Of a DNA stretch of 13,899 nucleotides, positions 1 through 9,800 are shown in pieces; position 1 is the stretch's first letter, and every line of letters starts with the position of its first letter. The notes below the pieces were generated by a model. It saw only the letters and a program-made list of their open reading frames with translations. It ran no database searches and was not told the origin of the DNA. The stretch is from Bacillota bacterium. Its GTDB lineage: Bacteria > Bacillota > Clostridia > Acetivibrionales > DSM-2933. A program made the position numbers and the translations under genes. The stretch spans positions 1-13,899 of the forward strand of contig JAEZNF010000258.1 in assembly GCA_023441845.1 (NCBI GenBank). The letters are read 5' to 3'.

Positions 1-24
1 ATTAAATTTCCTGAAATAAGGCCT

Positions 25-1029
25 TTGGATATTGACAGATACGCCAGGATTGTATCTTTAGGTATTGGCCTTCCTGAGAACATTGTAACTAACCAGGATA
101 TAATTGATGAATATAATATAATAGCTACCGACAGAGCCGTAGAGTATGCTCTGGGCATAAAGGAAAGAAGATGGACCAGCCTGGATGAGAAGCTTGAAGA
201 CTTGATGGAAAGAGCTGTTTCTCAGTGCCTTGAAAGGGCAAATATGGGAATTGACCAGGTGGATAGGATTATATACACAAAGCTATTCGGAGATTATCAG
301 GTTCCTGCAGCATCTATAAGTGTTCTAAAAAAACTCGGGGCAAAAATAGGAATACCGGCGTTTGACATTACATCGGCATGTAGTGGATTTATGCATGCCA
401 TGGATCTTGCCATGCGATATATTGCATCAGGAGATGACTATGTAATTATAATTGGAGGTAGTGTATCGGGGAAAGCTATGCGTTTCTGGGGAAATCCCGA
501 TCCCAAAACAGTTTTCCTGTTTGGTGATGCCATCGCAGCCATGTTATTAGGGTATTCGGAAATCAAACACATTCTTTCCTCGTACATATTTACCAACAGT
601 TTATTGTATGATAATGCTTTTGTTAAATGCGGGACGGACTTTCTGCATGAGGGTATGAGCGGGCTTGAACCAAGCACATTTTTTATGAAAATAGCTGACG
701 GAAATGTGGTTTTTAATAGTTCGGCAGAGTATTCAAAGATAGTTGCGGACAAGCTTTTGGCCGGTACGGGTTATTCAATTGATGATATCGATTATTTTAT
801 CACATCGGATCAATCTACAAAAATTTGGGAAGCGCAATTAAAGGAACTGGGGATTCCGAAAGAAAAAAGCCTCAGTCAGTATTACAGATATGGGAATACA
901 GTTGCTGCTATGAGCCCATTAAATCTTGATGCTCTAATTCAGTCAGGACGTTTGAAAAGAGGCGATCTTGTCATGATGCAGGCGCACGGTGCAGGTGCCA
1001 GCAGTGGCGGGATGCTTTTTAGATACTAA
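25..1029 (+). CDS. 3-oxoacyl-ACP synthase III (FabH/KSIII)-like protein, active-site His replaced
   Basis: This thiolase-fold protein is about the usual FabH length (334 aa). The nucleophile region reads TSACSGF with Cys119, followed by the family's FGDAIAAMLLG stretch and a C-terminal YGNT with Asn291. The segment matching FabH PHQAN reads SDQST, so the catalytic His is Asp262. His321 in QAHGAG occupies the FabH glycine-rich loop near the active site. Canonical KSIII enzymes condense an acyl-CoA with malonyl-ACP using Cys-His-Asn. Relatives with an altered triad (CerJ, DpsC) act as acyltransferases or unusual starter enzymes, so starter transfer is a reasonable inference here. The next gene follows after 22 bases, suggesting an operon. 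The start is uncertain: TTG at 25 has a weak AAGG upstream, but the frame is open to base 1, so the gene may begin outside the window. The family call is firm; the reaction is not. Confidence 0.85.
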   Translation: MDIDRYARIVSLGIGLPENIVTNQDIIDEYNIIATDRAVEYALGIKERRWTSLDEKLEDLMERAVSQCLERANMGIDQVDRIIYTKLFGDYQVPAASISVLKKLGAKIGIPAFDITSACSGFMHAMDLAMRYIASGDDYVIIIGGSVSGKAMRFWGNPDPKTVFLFGDAIAAMLLGYSEIKHILSSYIFTNSLLYDNAFVKCGTDFLHEGMSGLEPSTFFMKIADGNVVFNSSAEYSKIVADKLLAGTGYSIDDIDYFITSDQSTKIWEAQLKELGIPKEKSLSQYYRYGNTVAAMSPLNLDALIQSGRLKRGDLVMMQAHGAGASSGGMLFRY

Positions 1030-1037
1030 AAAAGTAT

Positions 1038-1044
1038 GGGGAGG
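1038..1044 (+). promoter_or_regulatory. Ribosome binding site fixing the ligase start
   Basis: GGGGAGG lies seven bases before ATG 1052. It decides against an in-frame GTG at 989 that would overlap the end of the preceding gene and add 21 residues with no resemblance to the family. Confidence 0.75.
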
Positions 1045-1051
1045 TAGAGAG

Positions 1052-2536
1052 ATGAATTACTGTGAATTGTTATTTGATAACGATGAAAGGTATCAATCTA
1101 ACGAGGTGCTTATTGATGCTGATAACGGAAGGAGGCTGACTTACAAAGAATTGAAAGGAGAGGTACGGAGGGTTGCAGGACTTTTAAGGTCTAAAGGGTA
1201 CAAGCCGGGAACTGTAATAGCAACCCATCTGTACAATAGTGTGGAAGCAGCGGTGGCTCTATTGGCAATTCAGTACATCGGAGGCGTTATTTGTCTTATT
1301 GATCCTTTATTTAAACCTAATGAGGTTGTGTACTACATAAAGGATTCTGAGGCAAAATGTCTTATCACTTACCTTAAGGAAGGTGATATCGAGCCTCAGA
1401 CAGGACTTGAGTTTGACTTGTTGAATGTCGAGGCACTCAAAGAAGGAGCAGGCACTACTGATTATGCTTCTGATGAGGGATTCCACAGCTATAATGAGAA
1501 TGACCTTGCAATGCTTTTGTATACTTCCGGATCGACGTCAACACCGAAAGGGGTAATGCTTACAACAGGGTGTTTTTTCACATTCATCGAAAAAAGTAAT
1601 AAATCAATGTACCGATATAATCCGGATGACAGGGCTTTATGCTTTGTACCGTTCTCTCACGGTTTCGGTTCGGTTTCTCTTCTTATTCCCATTTTGGTGG
1701 GAAAGGCTGCTATTGTTTTCTTAAGGTCTTTTCAGCCTACCAAAATTGCCAATGCCATAACAGCAGAGAACATAACTCATATTTTCGGGGTACCAACACA
1801 TTACCAGCAGCTTTTAAGGTACGAAGCATTTTATGATACATATAAAAAGCTGAAATTTGCATTTTCAGCAGCTGCGCCATTAAGCTATGAAGTATCTTTA
1901 GCCTGGTATAAGGCTACAGGTGTTTATCTCGACGAGGGATTCGGCATGTCGGAGTGCACTACCCTTATAGCAACAAGAATGTCAACGCTTCCTAAGACCA
2001 CAGGTGACGTAGGATTTCCGCCGGATGGTATCTTAAAAGTAGATGCTGTTGATGATAGCGGGCAGGTATGTGAACATGGCATAATAGGAGAATTGAGGGT
2101 TACAGGCCGGGGACTGATGCTGGGATATTTAAACCGTCCCGAAGAAACGGCAAAAATGTTGAGAGACGGTGCTTTGTACACAGGAGATCTAGGCTATACG
2201 GACAGTGACGGTTCTGTGATTATTTGCGGCAGAAAAACGGAATTTATTAATGTAGCGGGGCTTAAAATTTCACCAATAGAGATTGAGAGTGCACTTAATG
2301 AACATGAGTATGTTATTGACTCGGCTGCTGTCGGAATAGAGGACGGTACTTACGGTGAAGTTGTAAAAGCTTTTGTAATACTTAAGGATAATGTAGAGAT
2401 AACTGAAAGAGAACTGATTCGATTTGTTTCGGGGAAGATTGCAAACTTTAAAGTGCCGAAGTATATCACGGTATTGAAGGAGTTTCCAATGAACAATTTG
2501 GGTAAAATTGATAAAAAGGCGTTAAAGAAACTATAG
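1052..2536 (+). CDS. AMP-forming acyl/aryl-CoA (or acyl-ACP) ligase
   Basis: This is a 494-residue member of the ANL adenylating superfamily, which activates a carboxylic acid with ATP and transfers it to a thiol. The core motifs appear in order and look intact: the phosphate-binding loop YTSGSTSTPKG (157-167), GFGMSEC (296-302), YTGDLG with Asp379, GRKTEF with Arg394, and the C-terminal NNLGKIDK with the catalytic Lys485. Nothing resembling a condensation or carrier domain is attached, and there is no signal peptide. Length and motifs fit an acyl-CoA synthetase or a starter-unit ligase of a polyketide pathway; the substrate cannot be read from the motifs. It sits between the KSIII-like gene and the hydrolase with gaps of 22 and 26 bases, so it is probably cotranscribed and may supply the starter acid. 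Confidence 0.9.
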   Translation: MNYCELLFDNDERYQSNEVLIDADNGRRLTYKELKGEVRRVAGLLRSKGYKPGTVIATHLYNSVEAAVALLAIQYIGGVICLIDPLFKPNEVVYYIKDSEAKCLITYLKEGDIEPQTGLEFDLLNVEALKEGAGTTDYASDEGFHSYNENDLAMLLYTSGSTSTPKGVMLTTGCFFTFIEKSNKSMYRYNPDDRALCFVPFSHGFGSVSLLIPILVGKAAIVFLRSFQPTKIANAITAENITHIFGVPTHYQQLLRYEAFYDTYKKLKFAFSAAAPLSYEVSLAWYKATGVYLDEGFGMSECTTLIATRMSTLPKTTGDVGFPPDGILKVDAVDDSGQVCEHGIIGELRVTGRGLMLGYLNRPEETAKMLRDGALYTGDLGYTDSDGSVIICGRKTEFINVAGLKISPIEIESALNEHEYVIDSAAVGIEDGTYGEVVKAFVILKDNVEITERELIRFVSGKIANFKVPKYITVLKEFPMNNLGKIDKKALKKL

Positions 2537-2562
2537 ATTTAAAAGAAAGCCGGGATTTGATT

Positions 2563-3525
2563 ATGAATGAAGCAAGCTCAAAATTTGTTGATACATTGGC
2601 ATTGGAAAAACTATTGAATGAGAAGCTGTCAAAGGTAAGCCATTCACCAAGCAACTCTGTTTTTGTATTCCAGGATATGCCTCTTGAAGACCTTGAGCTG
2701 TTTAGCTTGGATTTGGCTGAGGTTAAAAGCATAAATGACAAAAACGGATTAAGCTGTTTTACCTTGCCTTCATTTTTCAAGTCATCACACTATGAGGAAA
2801 ATAACAGGATTTATCTGCACCATCATCCTGCTAAAACTCCCGAAAGCAATATTTTATTAATGCATGGATTGTTTGATGACAACATAGTTAACTACAATTT
2901 TCTTATCAAGTTGTTGAATGAATTAAATATCAATGTGTTTTTTATGGAATTGCCCTATCATTTCAGTAGAAAGCCTGATGCAAGTTTGTTTAGTGGGGAA
3001 TATTTCTTCAGTGCTGATGTTTACAGGTCCCGGAACGCATTTAAACAGGCTATATATGACGTTGAGGCATCAATGCAATTTATTAATTCACATAATGTGC
3101 TTCCGACAATGATAACAGGATTTAGTATGGGAGGTTGCATAGCGTTTAGATATCATTTGTTAAAAAAGCAGGCGGTAAAGACTTTTTTAATCAACCCTGT
3201 CACTGATTTAACGAGGTTGGTATGGGATAATCCATTACTGGTTTATGTAAAGCGGGATATGTTGGACAGCGGATTTGAATTGAGTGAATACGAAAGGATA
3301 TACAAGGAGCTTGATCCATGCGATAACTTATACCTGGGGTTTGATGAGGATAAGGTAGCAATGGTCTATTCAATGTATGACCAGATCGTTACAGGAAACA
3401 AAACGTATATCGAAAAAACAGGCATTAAAAATGTACTGCCGTATTCCTCCGGACATTTGAACATTTTAAGAGTTCCCAGGCTATCAAGGGATATTAGTGA
3501 CTTCATTAAAGGGACCAAATTATAA
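2563..3525 (+). CDS. Alpha/beta hydrolase, possible thioesterase of the pathway
   Basis: The protein is about 320 aa with an alpha/beta-hydrolase core. LLMHGLFDD is the oxyanion-hole strand region, GFSMGG is the nucleophile elbow with Ser188, YSMYDQ offers Asp273 as the acid, and SSGHLN carries His298, completing a Ser-Asp-His triad. Between strand and elbow lies a segment rich in aromatic and basic residues (around ELPYHF and FFSADVYRSR) seen in uncharacterised cytoplasmic hydrolases. No signal peptide is visible. The megasynthase downstream lacks a thioesterase domain, so chain release or removal of stalled acyl groups is a sensible guess, not shown. The start could be ATG 2563 or the in-frame TTG 2557, which has AAAG seven bases upstream; neither has a strong Shine-Dalgarno sequence. 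A 294-base gap follows, unlike the tight spacing before it. Confidence 0.82.
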   Translation: MNEASSKFVDTLALEKLLNEKLSKVSHSPSNSVFVFQDMPLEDLELFSLDLAEVKSINDKNGLSCFTLPSFFKSSHYEENNRIYLHHHPAKTPESNILLMHGLFDDNIVNYNFLIKLLNELNINVFFMELPYHFSRKPDASLFSGEYFFSADVYRSRNAFKQAIYDVEASMQFINSHNVLPTMITGFSMGGCIAFRYHLLKKQAVKTFLINPVTDLTRLVWDNPLLVYVKRDMLDSGFELSEYERIYKELDPCDNLYLGFDEDKVAMVYSMYDQIVTGNKTYIEKTGIKNVLPYSSGHLNILRVPRLSRDISDFIKGTKL

Positions 3526-3567
3526 AAGGTTAGAAAGTATAGTGACGTCGGAAGCTTTCACAATTTA

Positions 3568-3602
3568 TCATGTTAGAAAAAAACCGAGAACATGAACGGT
3601 TT
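3568..3602 (+). promoter_or_regulatory. Two overlapping, mutually exclusive inverted repeats
   Basis: In the spacer after the hydrolase, TCATGTT (3568-3574) can pair with AACATGA (3589-3595). AAACCG (3581-3586) can instead pair with CGGTTT (3597-3602). The stems overlap, so only one can form at a time. No run of T follows, so this is not a classical terminator. The stems are short and may be chance. The rest of the 294-base spacer (3526-3819) holds no ORF I can support. Confidence 0.25.
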
Positions 3603-3728
3603 ATCGAATTTGCAGTATTATTATCACTGACAGGCGAATTAAACCGGGTCTATATTAGTTTTGTAATTTTTATGAGGCCATGCCTTTGAAATATTACATA
3701 ACATATATTTATGCTGCAGGGTAACTTC

Positions 3729-3756
3729 TTAACACTAATTTGGTGATTGGGATTAT
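3729..3756 (+). promoter_or_regulatory. Candidate sigma-A promoter for the megasynthase
   Basis: TTAACA (3729-3734, five of six to TTGACA) and GATTAT (3751-3756, four of six to TATAAT) are separated by 16 bases. They lie about 65 bases before the synthase start. In AT-rich DNA such matches are common. The unusually long spacer supports separate transcription of the synthase, but this exact site is a weak call. A second weak pair is TTGAAA 3686 with TATGCT 3710. Confidence 0.3.
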
Positions 3757-3810
3757 TTTACTTTAGAGAGACTTAAATGTTGCAGCTTAAGTTATATTAA
3801 AATTATTTTT

Positions 3811-3816
3811 AGGGGG
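3811..3816 (+). promoter_or_regulatory. Ribosome binding site of the megasynthase
   Basis: AGGGGG precedes two consecutive ATG codons at 3820 and 3823. Spacing is three bases to the first and six to the second, so the second ATG may be the one used, which shortens the protein by one residue. Confidence 0.7.
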
Positions 3817-3819
3817 ACA

Positions 3820-6800
3820 ATGATGATTAAATATTATTATCCTGATGAAAGAATTGCAGTTGTTGCCATGGGTGGACTGTTTCCTGATGCAGTTAATGTA
3901 GACAGCCTGTGGAACAATATTATAAGTAAAAAAGTGTCAATCAGAGAAATACCCGATCATTTATTTGATAAAAAGGTTTTTTACAGGCCTGAGGTACTTG
4001 GCAAAGCCAATAAGGGTGACAAATCATATACCAAGGTTGCTGCCATACCTGAAATGAACGATTTTTCCGCTTTAACAAGGAAATATAGAATTCCGCCTGC
4101 TGTTGCAGAATATATGGATCCTAACCAGCTTACAATAATTTATTCTGTTGATCAGGCGATACAGCAGATGAAAAGTAATATCTCGAAGGAACGGACAGCT
4201 GTTATTTTGGGGATAGGCGCACCCGGCATAAACTTTGAGAATGTAACCAGAAGGACCTTTTTTGCCAGGGTTGAAAATGCATTAAGAAGTCATGCGCAGG
4301 GAGCTTCCGGGGCAGTACTTTCACAGCTTGACGAAATCATTAAGGAGACTTCGGAAGAGGTTCTCAAAAATACGCTTACAATCACTGAAGACAGTACTAC
4401 CGGATATCTTCAGAATATCATGGCAGCCAGAGTTTCCAACATATTTGACTTTTGGGGCCCGTCCTATACTATTGATGCAGCATGTGCTTCTACGCTTGCG
4501 GCTGTTGCATCAGGTGTAACAGGGCTTTTAAACGGCGAGTTCGATACGGTTATTACAGGGGGCTCTGAAGTAACAATGTCGGAGGTCGGGTTGGCGGCGT
4601 TTTCAGGTATTAATGCACTTTCACCGGACGGGGAGTATCCTTTTGATTCCCGGGCCAATGGATTTGTGATGGGCTTGGGCGGCGGAGTGCTTATACTTAA
4701 GCGGTTGTCTGATGCTTTACGGGACGGAGACCATATTATTTCAATTATTTCCGGATATGGGCAGGGAAGCGACGGTAAGGGTAAATATATCGCTGCTCCA
4801 AGTGAGGAAGGCCAGGTCAGGGTAATACAGGATGCATGTAAAATGGCAGGATACTCCGCAGACACAATCGAGTTTATTGAGGCACACGGAACAGGAACTA
4901 TTGTAGGAGACGTCGTTGAAGTATCTGCACTGAAAAAGGCATTTAAAAACATGGGAGTAGAAAGGCAGAACTTCTGCGGCATAGGATCTGTTAAGTCCAA
5001 TATAGGGCACTTGAGGAATGCGGCAGGATCAGTCAGTATGATAAAAGCATCATTGTCTCTATATCACAAAGTATTGCCTCCAACTGCAAATATAAGAGAA
5101 ATTAATCCAAAGCTTCAGCTTGAAGGCTCGCCTTTTTATATTTTGACTGATGGAAAGCAGTGGAATGAAACTGCTGCGCATCCTAGAAGAGCCAATGTAA
5201 GCGCCTACGGATTCGGGGGTGCAGATTACCATATTTGTCTGGAAGAATTCAGACCTGAATTTGTAAGCAAAACCTACCCGGTATCTATGGCAGAAAAGTT
5301 GAAGACCAGTATAAGCACTGTTCAAAATACAGACAATGGGGAAGAACCGGTATTCTTTTCCGGTGAGTCTTTTGAAGATATAAAAAATGCATTCAAGGAG
5401 TTTATAAATGCCAATACCCAATCTCCTGATTTTCGGAATGCGGTATTTTTAAATAACTCCTGTGTGTCTTGTAATAAAGACTGGCGTCTGGCCATATGTT
5501 CGGACTCTTTTGAAGGGTTAAAGCAAAAATGGGATGTATTTGAGAAATTTATAAATGAAAATGATATAAAAAATACGTATTTACTCAATTCCAAAGGAAT
5601 ATTCCTGGGAACCGGAAAGGGAATGTCACCATGTGAGACGGCATGGATGTTTCCCGGACAGGCTTCTCAATACCCCAATATGCTCTCCGAGATTTATGAA
5701 AGTTACCCGTCGGTAAAATCCTTCTATATGCAGGCTGATACAATATGGAAAGCTAAATTCGGCTATTCCGTTCTGCCGCTGATTTTTGGTGATAATGAAG
5801 AGGTGCTGAAAAGCGAACTTAAGAATACCAAAAATACACATCCGGCCATTTTCCTCAGTAATATTGCTCTTTTCAAGCTTTTAAGCGAGTCGGGGATAAA
5901 AGCCGACTATATGATAGGCCACAGCCTTGGAGAAATAACATCACTTTATGCAAGCGGAATGCTTGACTTAAAGTCTGCTATAGAGCTTATTGGCGCAAGG
6001 GGATATTCATTTGACGGCATTCCTCCGGACGAGCGCGGTCAAATGGTGAGTATCAAGTCCGATAGGAGTAGTGTTGCAGAATTAATTGAAAAGAACAGCC
6101 TCAATGTATGTATTGCAAACATTAACTCCCGTGACCAGATTGTTGTTGGCGGTAAGAAAGATGAAATAACAAAGCTCACAGAGATTTTATCTACCCGGAA
6201 AATGACTTACACCCTGCTGCAAGTCTCCCATGCATTCCATACGGACATTACAAGGGGGGCAGCCGATAATTTTTATTCAAAGATAAAGGGGATCAAATTT
6301 AATTTGCCGAAGGCAGAAGTGATGTGCTGCCATGTTTCCGGCTTTTACCCTTCAAATGTTGAGGAGATAGGGAATATACCGGGATTATTAAAGGATCAGA
6401 TAGTGTCACCTGTTAATTTTGCCGATTCTGTTTTAAAGCTATATGAAAAGGGCGTAAGGCTCTTCATTGAAGCAGGTCCGTCATCGGTGCTTACAAATCT
6501 GGTTAAAAACATTTTGGCAGGCAAGGATGTAAAAATTATTGCTTCAAACTATAAAAATAAAAGTTCGGTTGAAGCCTATAAATATGTGCTGGCAGAGCTT
6601 TTTACATGCGGTGTCGACATTTCGATGGTTCCTTCCGACGGTTTGCCTGGCAGCGAATATGAAGAACCCGCAGCAAGAAATACCGGCAATATTGATGAAG
6701 GGTATAATAAACTGTCTGTAAGCTATGTATCAGTAGAAAAGCCGCTTGGAAAGGAAAGTCTGGTATACAGCGGAGCGTCGGTAGGCCTTCCGGGTACTTT

Positions 6801-9800
6801 CAAAAAGGCGTTCTCGGATGATAATTTTGACATTATTTTTGAGGGAAATAACCTTATTGAAATGCTTACCGATGAGGAGCAGAGCAGTGTACTGGATCAG
6901 AACATAACAAGACTTTTAAAAACTGAGGGTGTAACTACTTTCAAAAAAATTACGTCCTTGAACGAGGTTATTCATCTGGCAGGTAAATTCGGACAGCTTG
7001 ATATGATGAAGGATTACCTTATAGACGGGAAATTATTAAAACAGATGACTCTGACGGTTTGTGCCGGAGTTGCCGCAGGGTATGAAGTGCTGAAGGATGC
7101 GGGCATTCCTCTGGTAAGGGAATATATAAGGACAACTTCGGGGGCAGTATTGCCCGGTAGGTTGGTACTTCCTGAAGAGATGAGGGATGATACCGGAATT
7201 ATATTTGCAAGCGGGCTATGGCCGCTGGAGTCTGTGATTGGTGAAGTTTCAAAATATGTTGCAAACAAATTCGGAGGAAAGACCAGAAATGATCTGATTG
7301 ATTTCTACGGGGCGGTTATTTCAAAAATAAGTGACCGTGATGCGAAAAAAACCCTGTCGGACTGGTTTACGCTTCACTATTCAAGGCTTAAAAACGGTTT
7401 AGGAGAAGAGGACATATACGAATTTAACCATAACTTTATGCTGCTGTTATCTTCCCAGGCCAATAACAGGCTTGCACAGTTCATCGGTGCTGCAGGACCC
7501 AATTTATATGTCAGTGCGGCATGTTCCTCAACGGCAAGTGCCGTCACAGTAGCCGAGGATATGATACGGGCCGGACATGCAAGAAGAGTAATTGTTATAG
7601 GAGCCGATTTGGCAAGCATAAAGAATACTTTGCCGTGGTTTGCAGGCGGTTTCTTGAGTATGGGAGCCCTGACCGATTCATCGGATCTGCTTGAAGCGGC
7701 GGTACCTTTCGACAACCGCAGAAATGGAATGATACTGGGCGCCGGTGCTGTAGGCCTTATGGTTGAGAAGGAAGAAGATGTGGCGAAAAGAGGTATGAAC
7801 GGTATCTGCCGTATTTTAGGGACACATATGTTCAATTCTGCCGGGCACCAGACAAGGATTGACAGTAACAAATATTGTATTGAACTGGATAGGTTCATAG
7901 CAAAAATGGAAAATGAACACGGGATAGATCGTAACAAAATAGCTTCGAGGACGGTGTATTCTTCCCATGAAACATGTTCGCCCAGAGTGGGCGGGTGTTC
8001 GGAAACTGAAAAGATGGCTATGGAGTACACATTTAAAGATAAATATGACCAGCTGAAGGTCATTAGTACAAAAGGGATTACCGGGCATACAATGGGGGCA
8101 TCTATTGAAGAGGCAGTTGCTGCAAAGGCACTCCAGTACCAAAAAATTCCGCCTGTTGTAAACTACAGGGAGCCCGATCCTGAACTTAAAGGTTTAAACC
8201 TGTCACAGGGCGGCTCATATGATTTTGATTATGTGCTGAGGTCGGTAATTGCTTTTGGCGGGCAGGGAAATTACCATCTTTTGCAGGGAATTGCCAGAGG
8301 TGACGAAAGAATAACGGATAAAAAGGCTTACCATGAATGGCTTGAAAAAATAACTTCATCGAAAAATGCTGAGTTAAGCTATCAGGGAAGGATTCTTACG
8401 GCAGAAGGCGATGGAAAGCCCGGCTTAAAAAATGAAAAAGAGAGAGCTGTTAATGTACCTGTACATGCGACAGAAGTAAATATCCGGCATGAGAATAAGG
8501 CCCCTCAAAAGGAGTTTACATCCGACATTACAGATGGTGTTTTGGAAATATATTCTCAAATTACAAAGTACCCGAAAGAAATGCTTGAACCTTCCATGGA
8601 AATGGAAGCTGATTTGGGGATAGATACGGTAAAGCAGGCTACTATCTTTTCGATGCTGTCGGAAAAATACGGCTTATCCCAGCAGGATATAGCACTCTCG
8701 AATTATCCCACCATAGGCCATATTATAGGATTGATATCGGAAAAGGCAGGAATTGTAAAAACTGCCGGTAACTTAAGCGAAGAAGCCTGCTGCACGGAAG
8801 AGTCGGCTACGGAGGACTTTGAAAATGAGGTGCTTAAGGTTATTTCGGAAATTACAAGATATCCTGCCGAAATGCTGGAAAAAGACATGGAGATGGAAGC
8901 TGACCTTGGTATTGATACTGTAAAGCAGGCAACTATTTTCTCAATAATCGGTGAAAAATTCGATATGAGTGAAGAGGAAGCTGCGGGTATTTCACATTGC
9001 AGAACCATAGGTGAAGTAGTGAATTTTGTTTGGAGTAAAATGGGTAAGAAGGCAGGGGGCAGAGGTTCGGGGATTAAAGGCGGCAATTCTCATAAAGCCG
9101 GAGGTTTGGTATCGAAACGGGTTGGAATGCCGGAAATGACCGGTAATTCACCTGAAACAATCTGCGGTGTACAATACCCGGCTGCAGAGGATTTCGAAAA
9201 TGAGGTGCTTAAGGTTATTTCGGAAATCACAAGATATCCTGTCGAAATGCTGGAAAAAGACATGGAGATGGAAGCTGACCTTGGAATTGACACAGTAAAA
9301 CAGGCAACCATCTTCTCAATAATCGGTGAAAAATTCGATATGAGTGAAGAAGAAGCTGCGGATATTTCACGTTGCAGAACTATAAGCGAAGTAATGGATT
9401 TTGTTTGGAGCAAAATTGATAAGAAGACAGGGCGCGAGAGGGATAAATCCTGTAATTCACATGAAGCGATGCCTGCGGTTAGTAGTGTAAAGCCGGCTGA
9501 AGCTGATTCAAGATTGAAGAATGATTATGAGAGTGTAAAAAACCAGGTACTGGAATTGATTTCCGAAGTCACCAGGTATCCGGTGGAAATGCTGGAAAAC
9601 GAAATGGAGCTGGAAGCAGACCTTGGAATTGACACAATCAAGCAGGCTACTATTTTTTCTGCTATCAGTGACAGGTTTGGAGTAGATGAAAAGGAAATAC
9701 GCAGGGTTTCTGAATTTAAAACCATCGGAGCCATCGTAGAAATGATAAAAGAGAGCGTAAAAAGCGATGTTACGGAACCTTTGCAAGAGATTATTGAAAC

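Noticed and set aside
989..1051. Upstream GTG start for the ligase, overlapping the end of the KSIII-like gene
   Set aside because: No ribosome binding site there, and GGGGAGG sits correctly before ATG 1052; the extra 21 residues look like out-of-frame KSIII coding sequence.
3713..3786. GCTGCA/TGCAGC pair as a hairpin upstream of the synthase
   Set aside because: Only six base pairs with a loop of over 60 bases; likely chance.
7377..8063. A 228-residue open frame on the - strand inside the synthase
   Set aside because: It is antisense to the conserved KS2 domain, has no recognisable motif and low-complexity Ser-rich translation typical of a shadow frame.
8703..9413. Two similar - strand open frames that look like a repeated gene
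   Set aside because: They are antisense images of the duplicated ACP2 and ACP3 units.
8812..9432. Direct repeats considered as CRISPR or mobile-element ends
   Set aside because: The repeats are in-frame coding units of carrier domains, long and only two in number, without inverted ends or target duplications.
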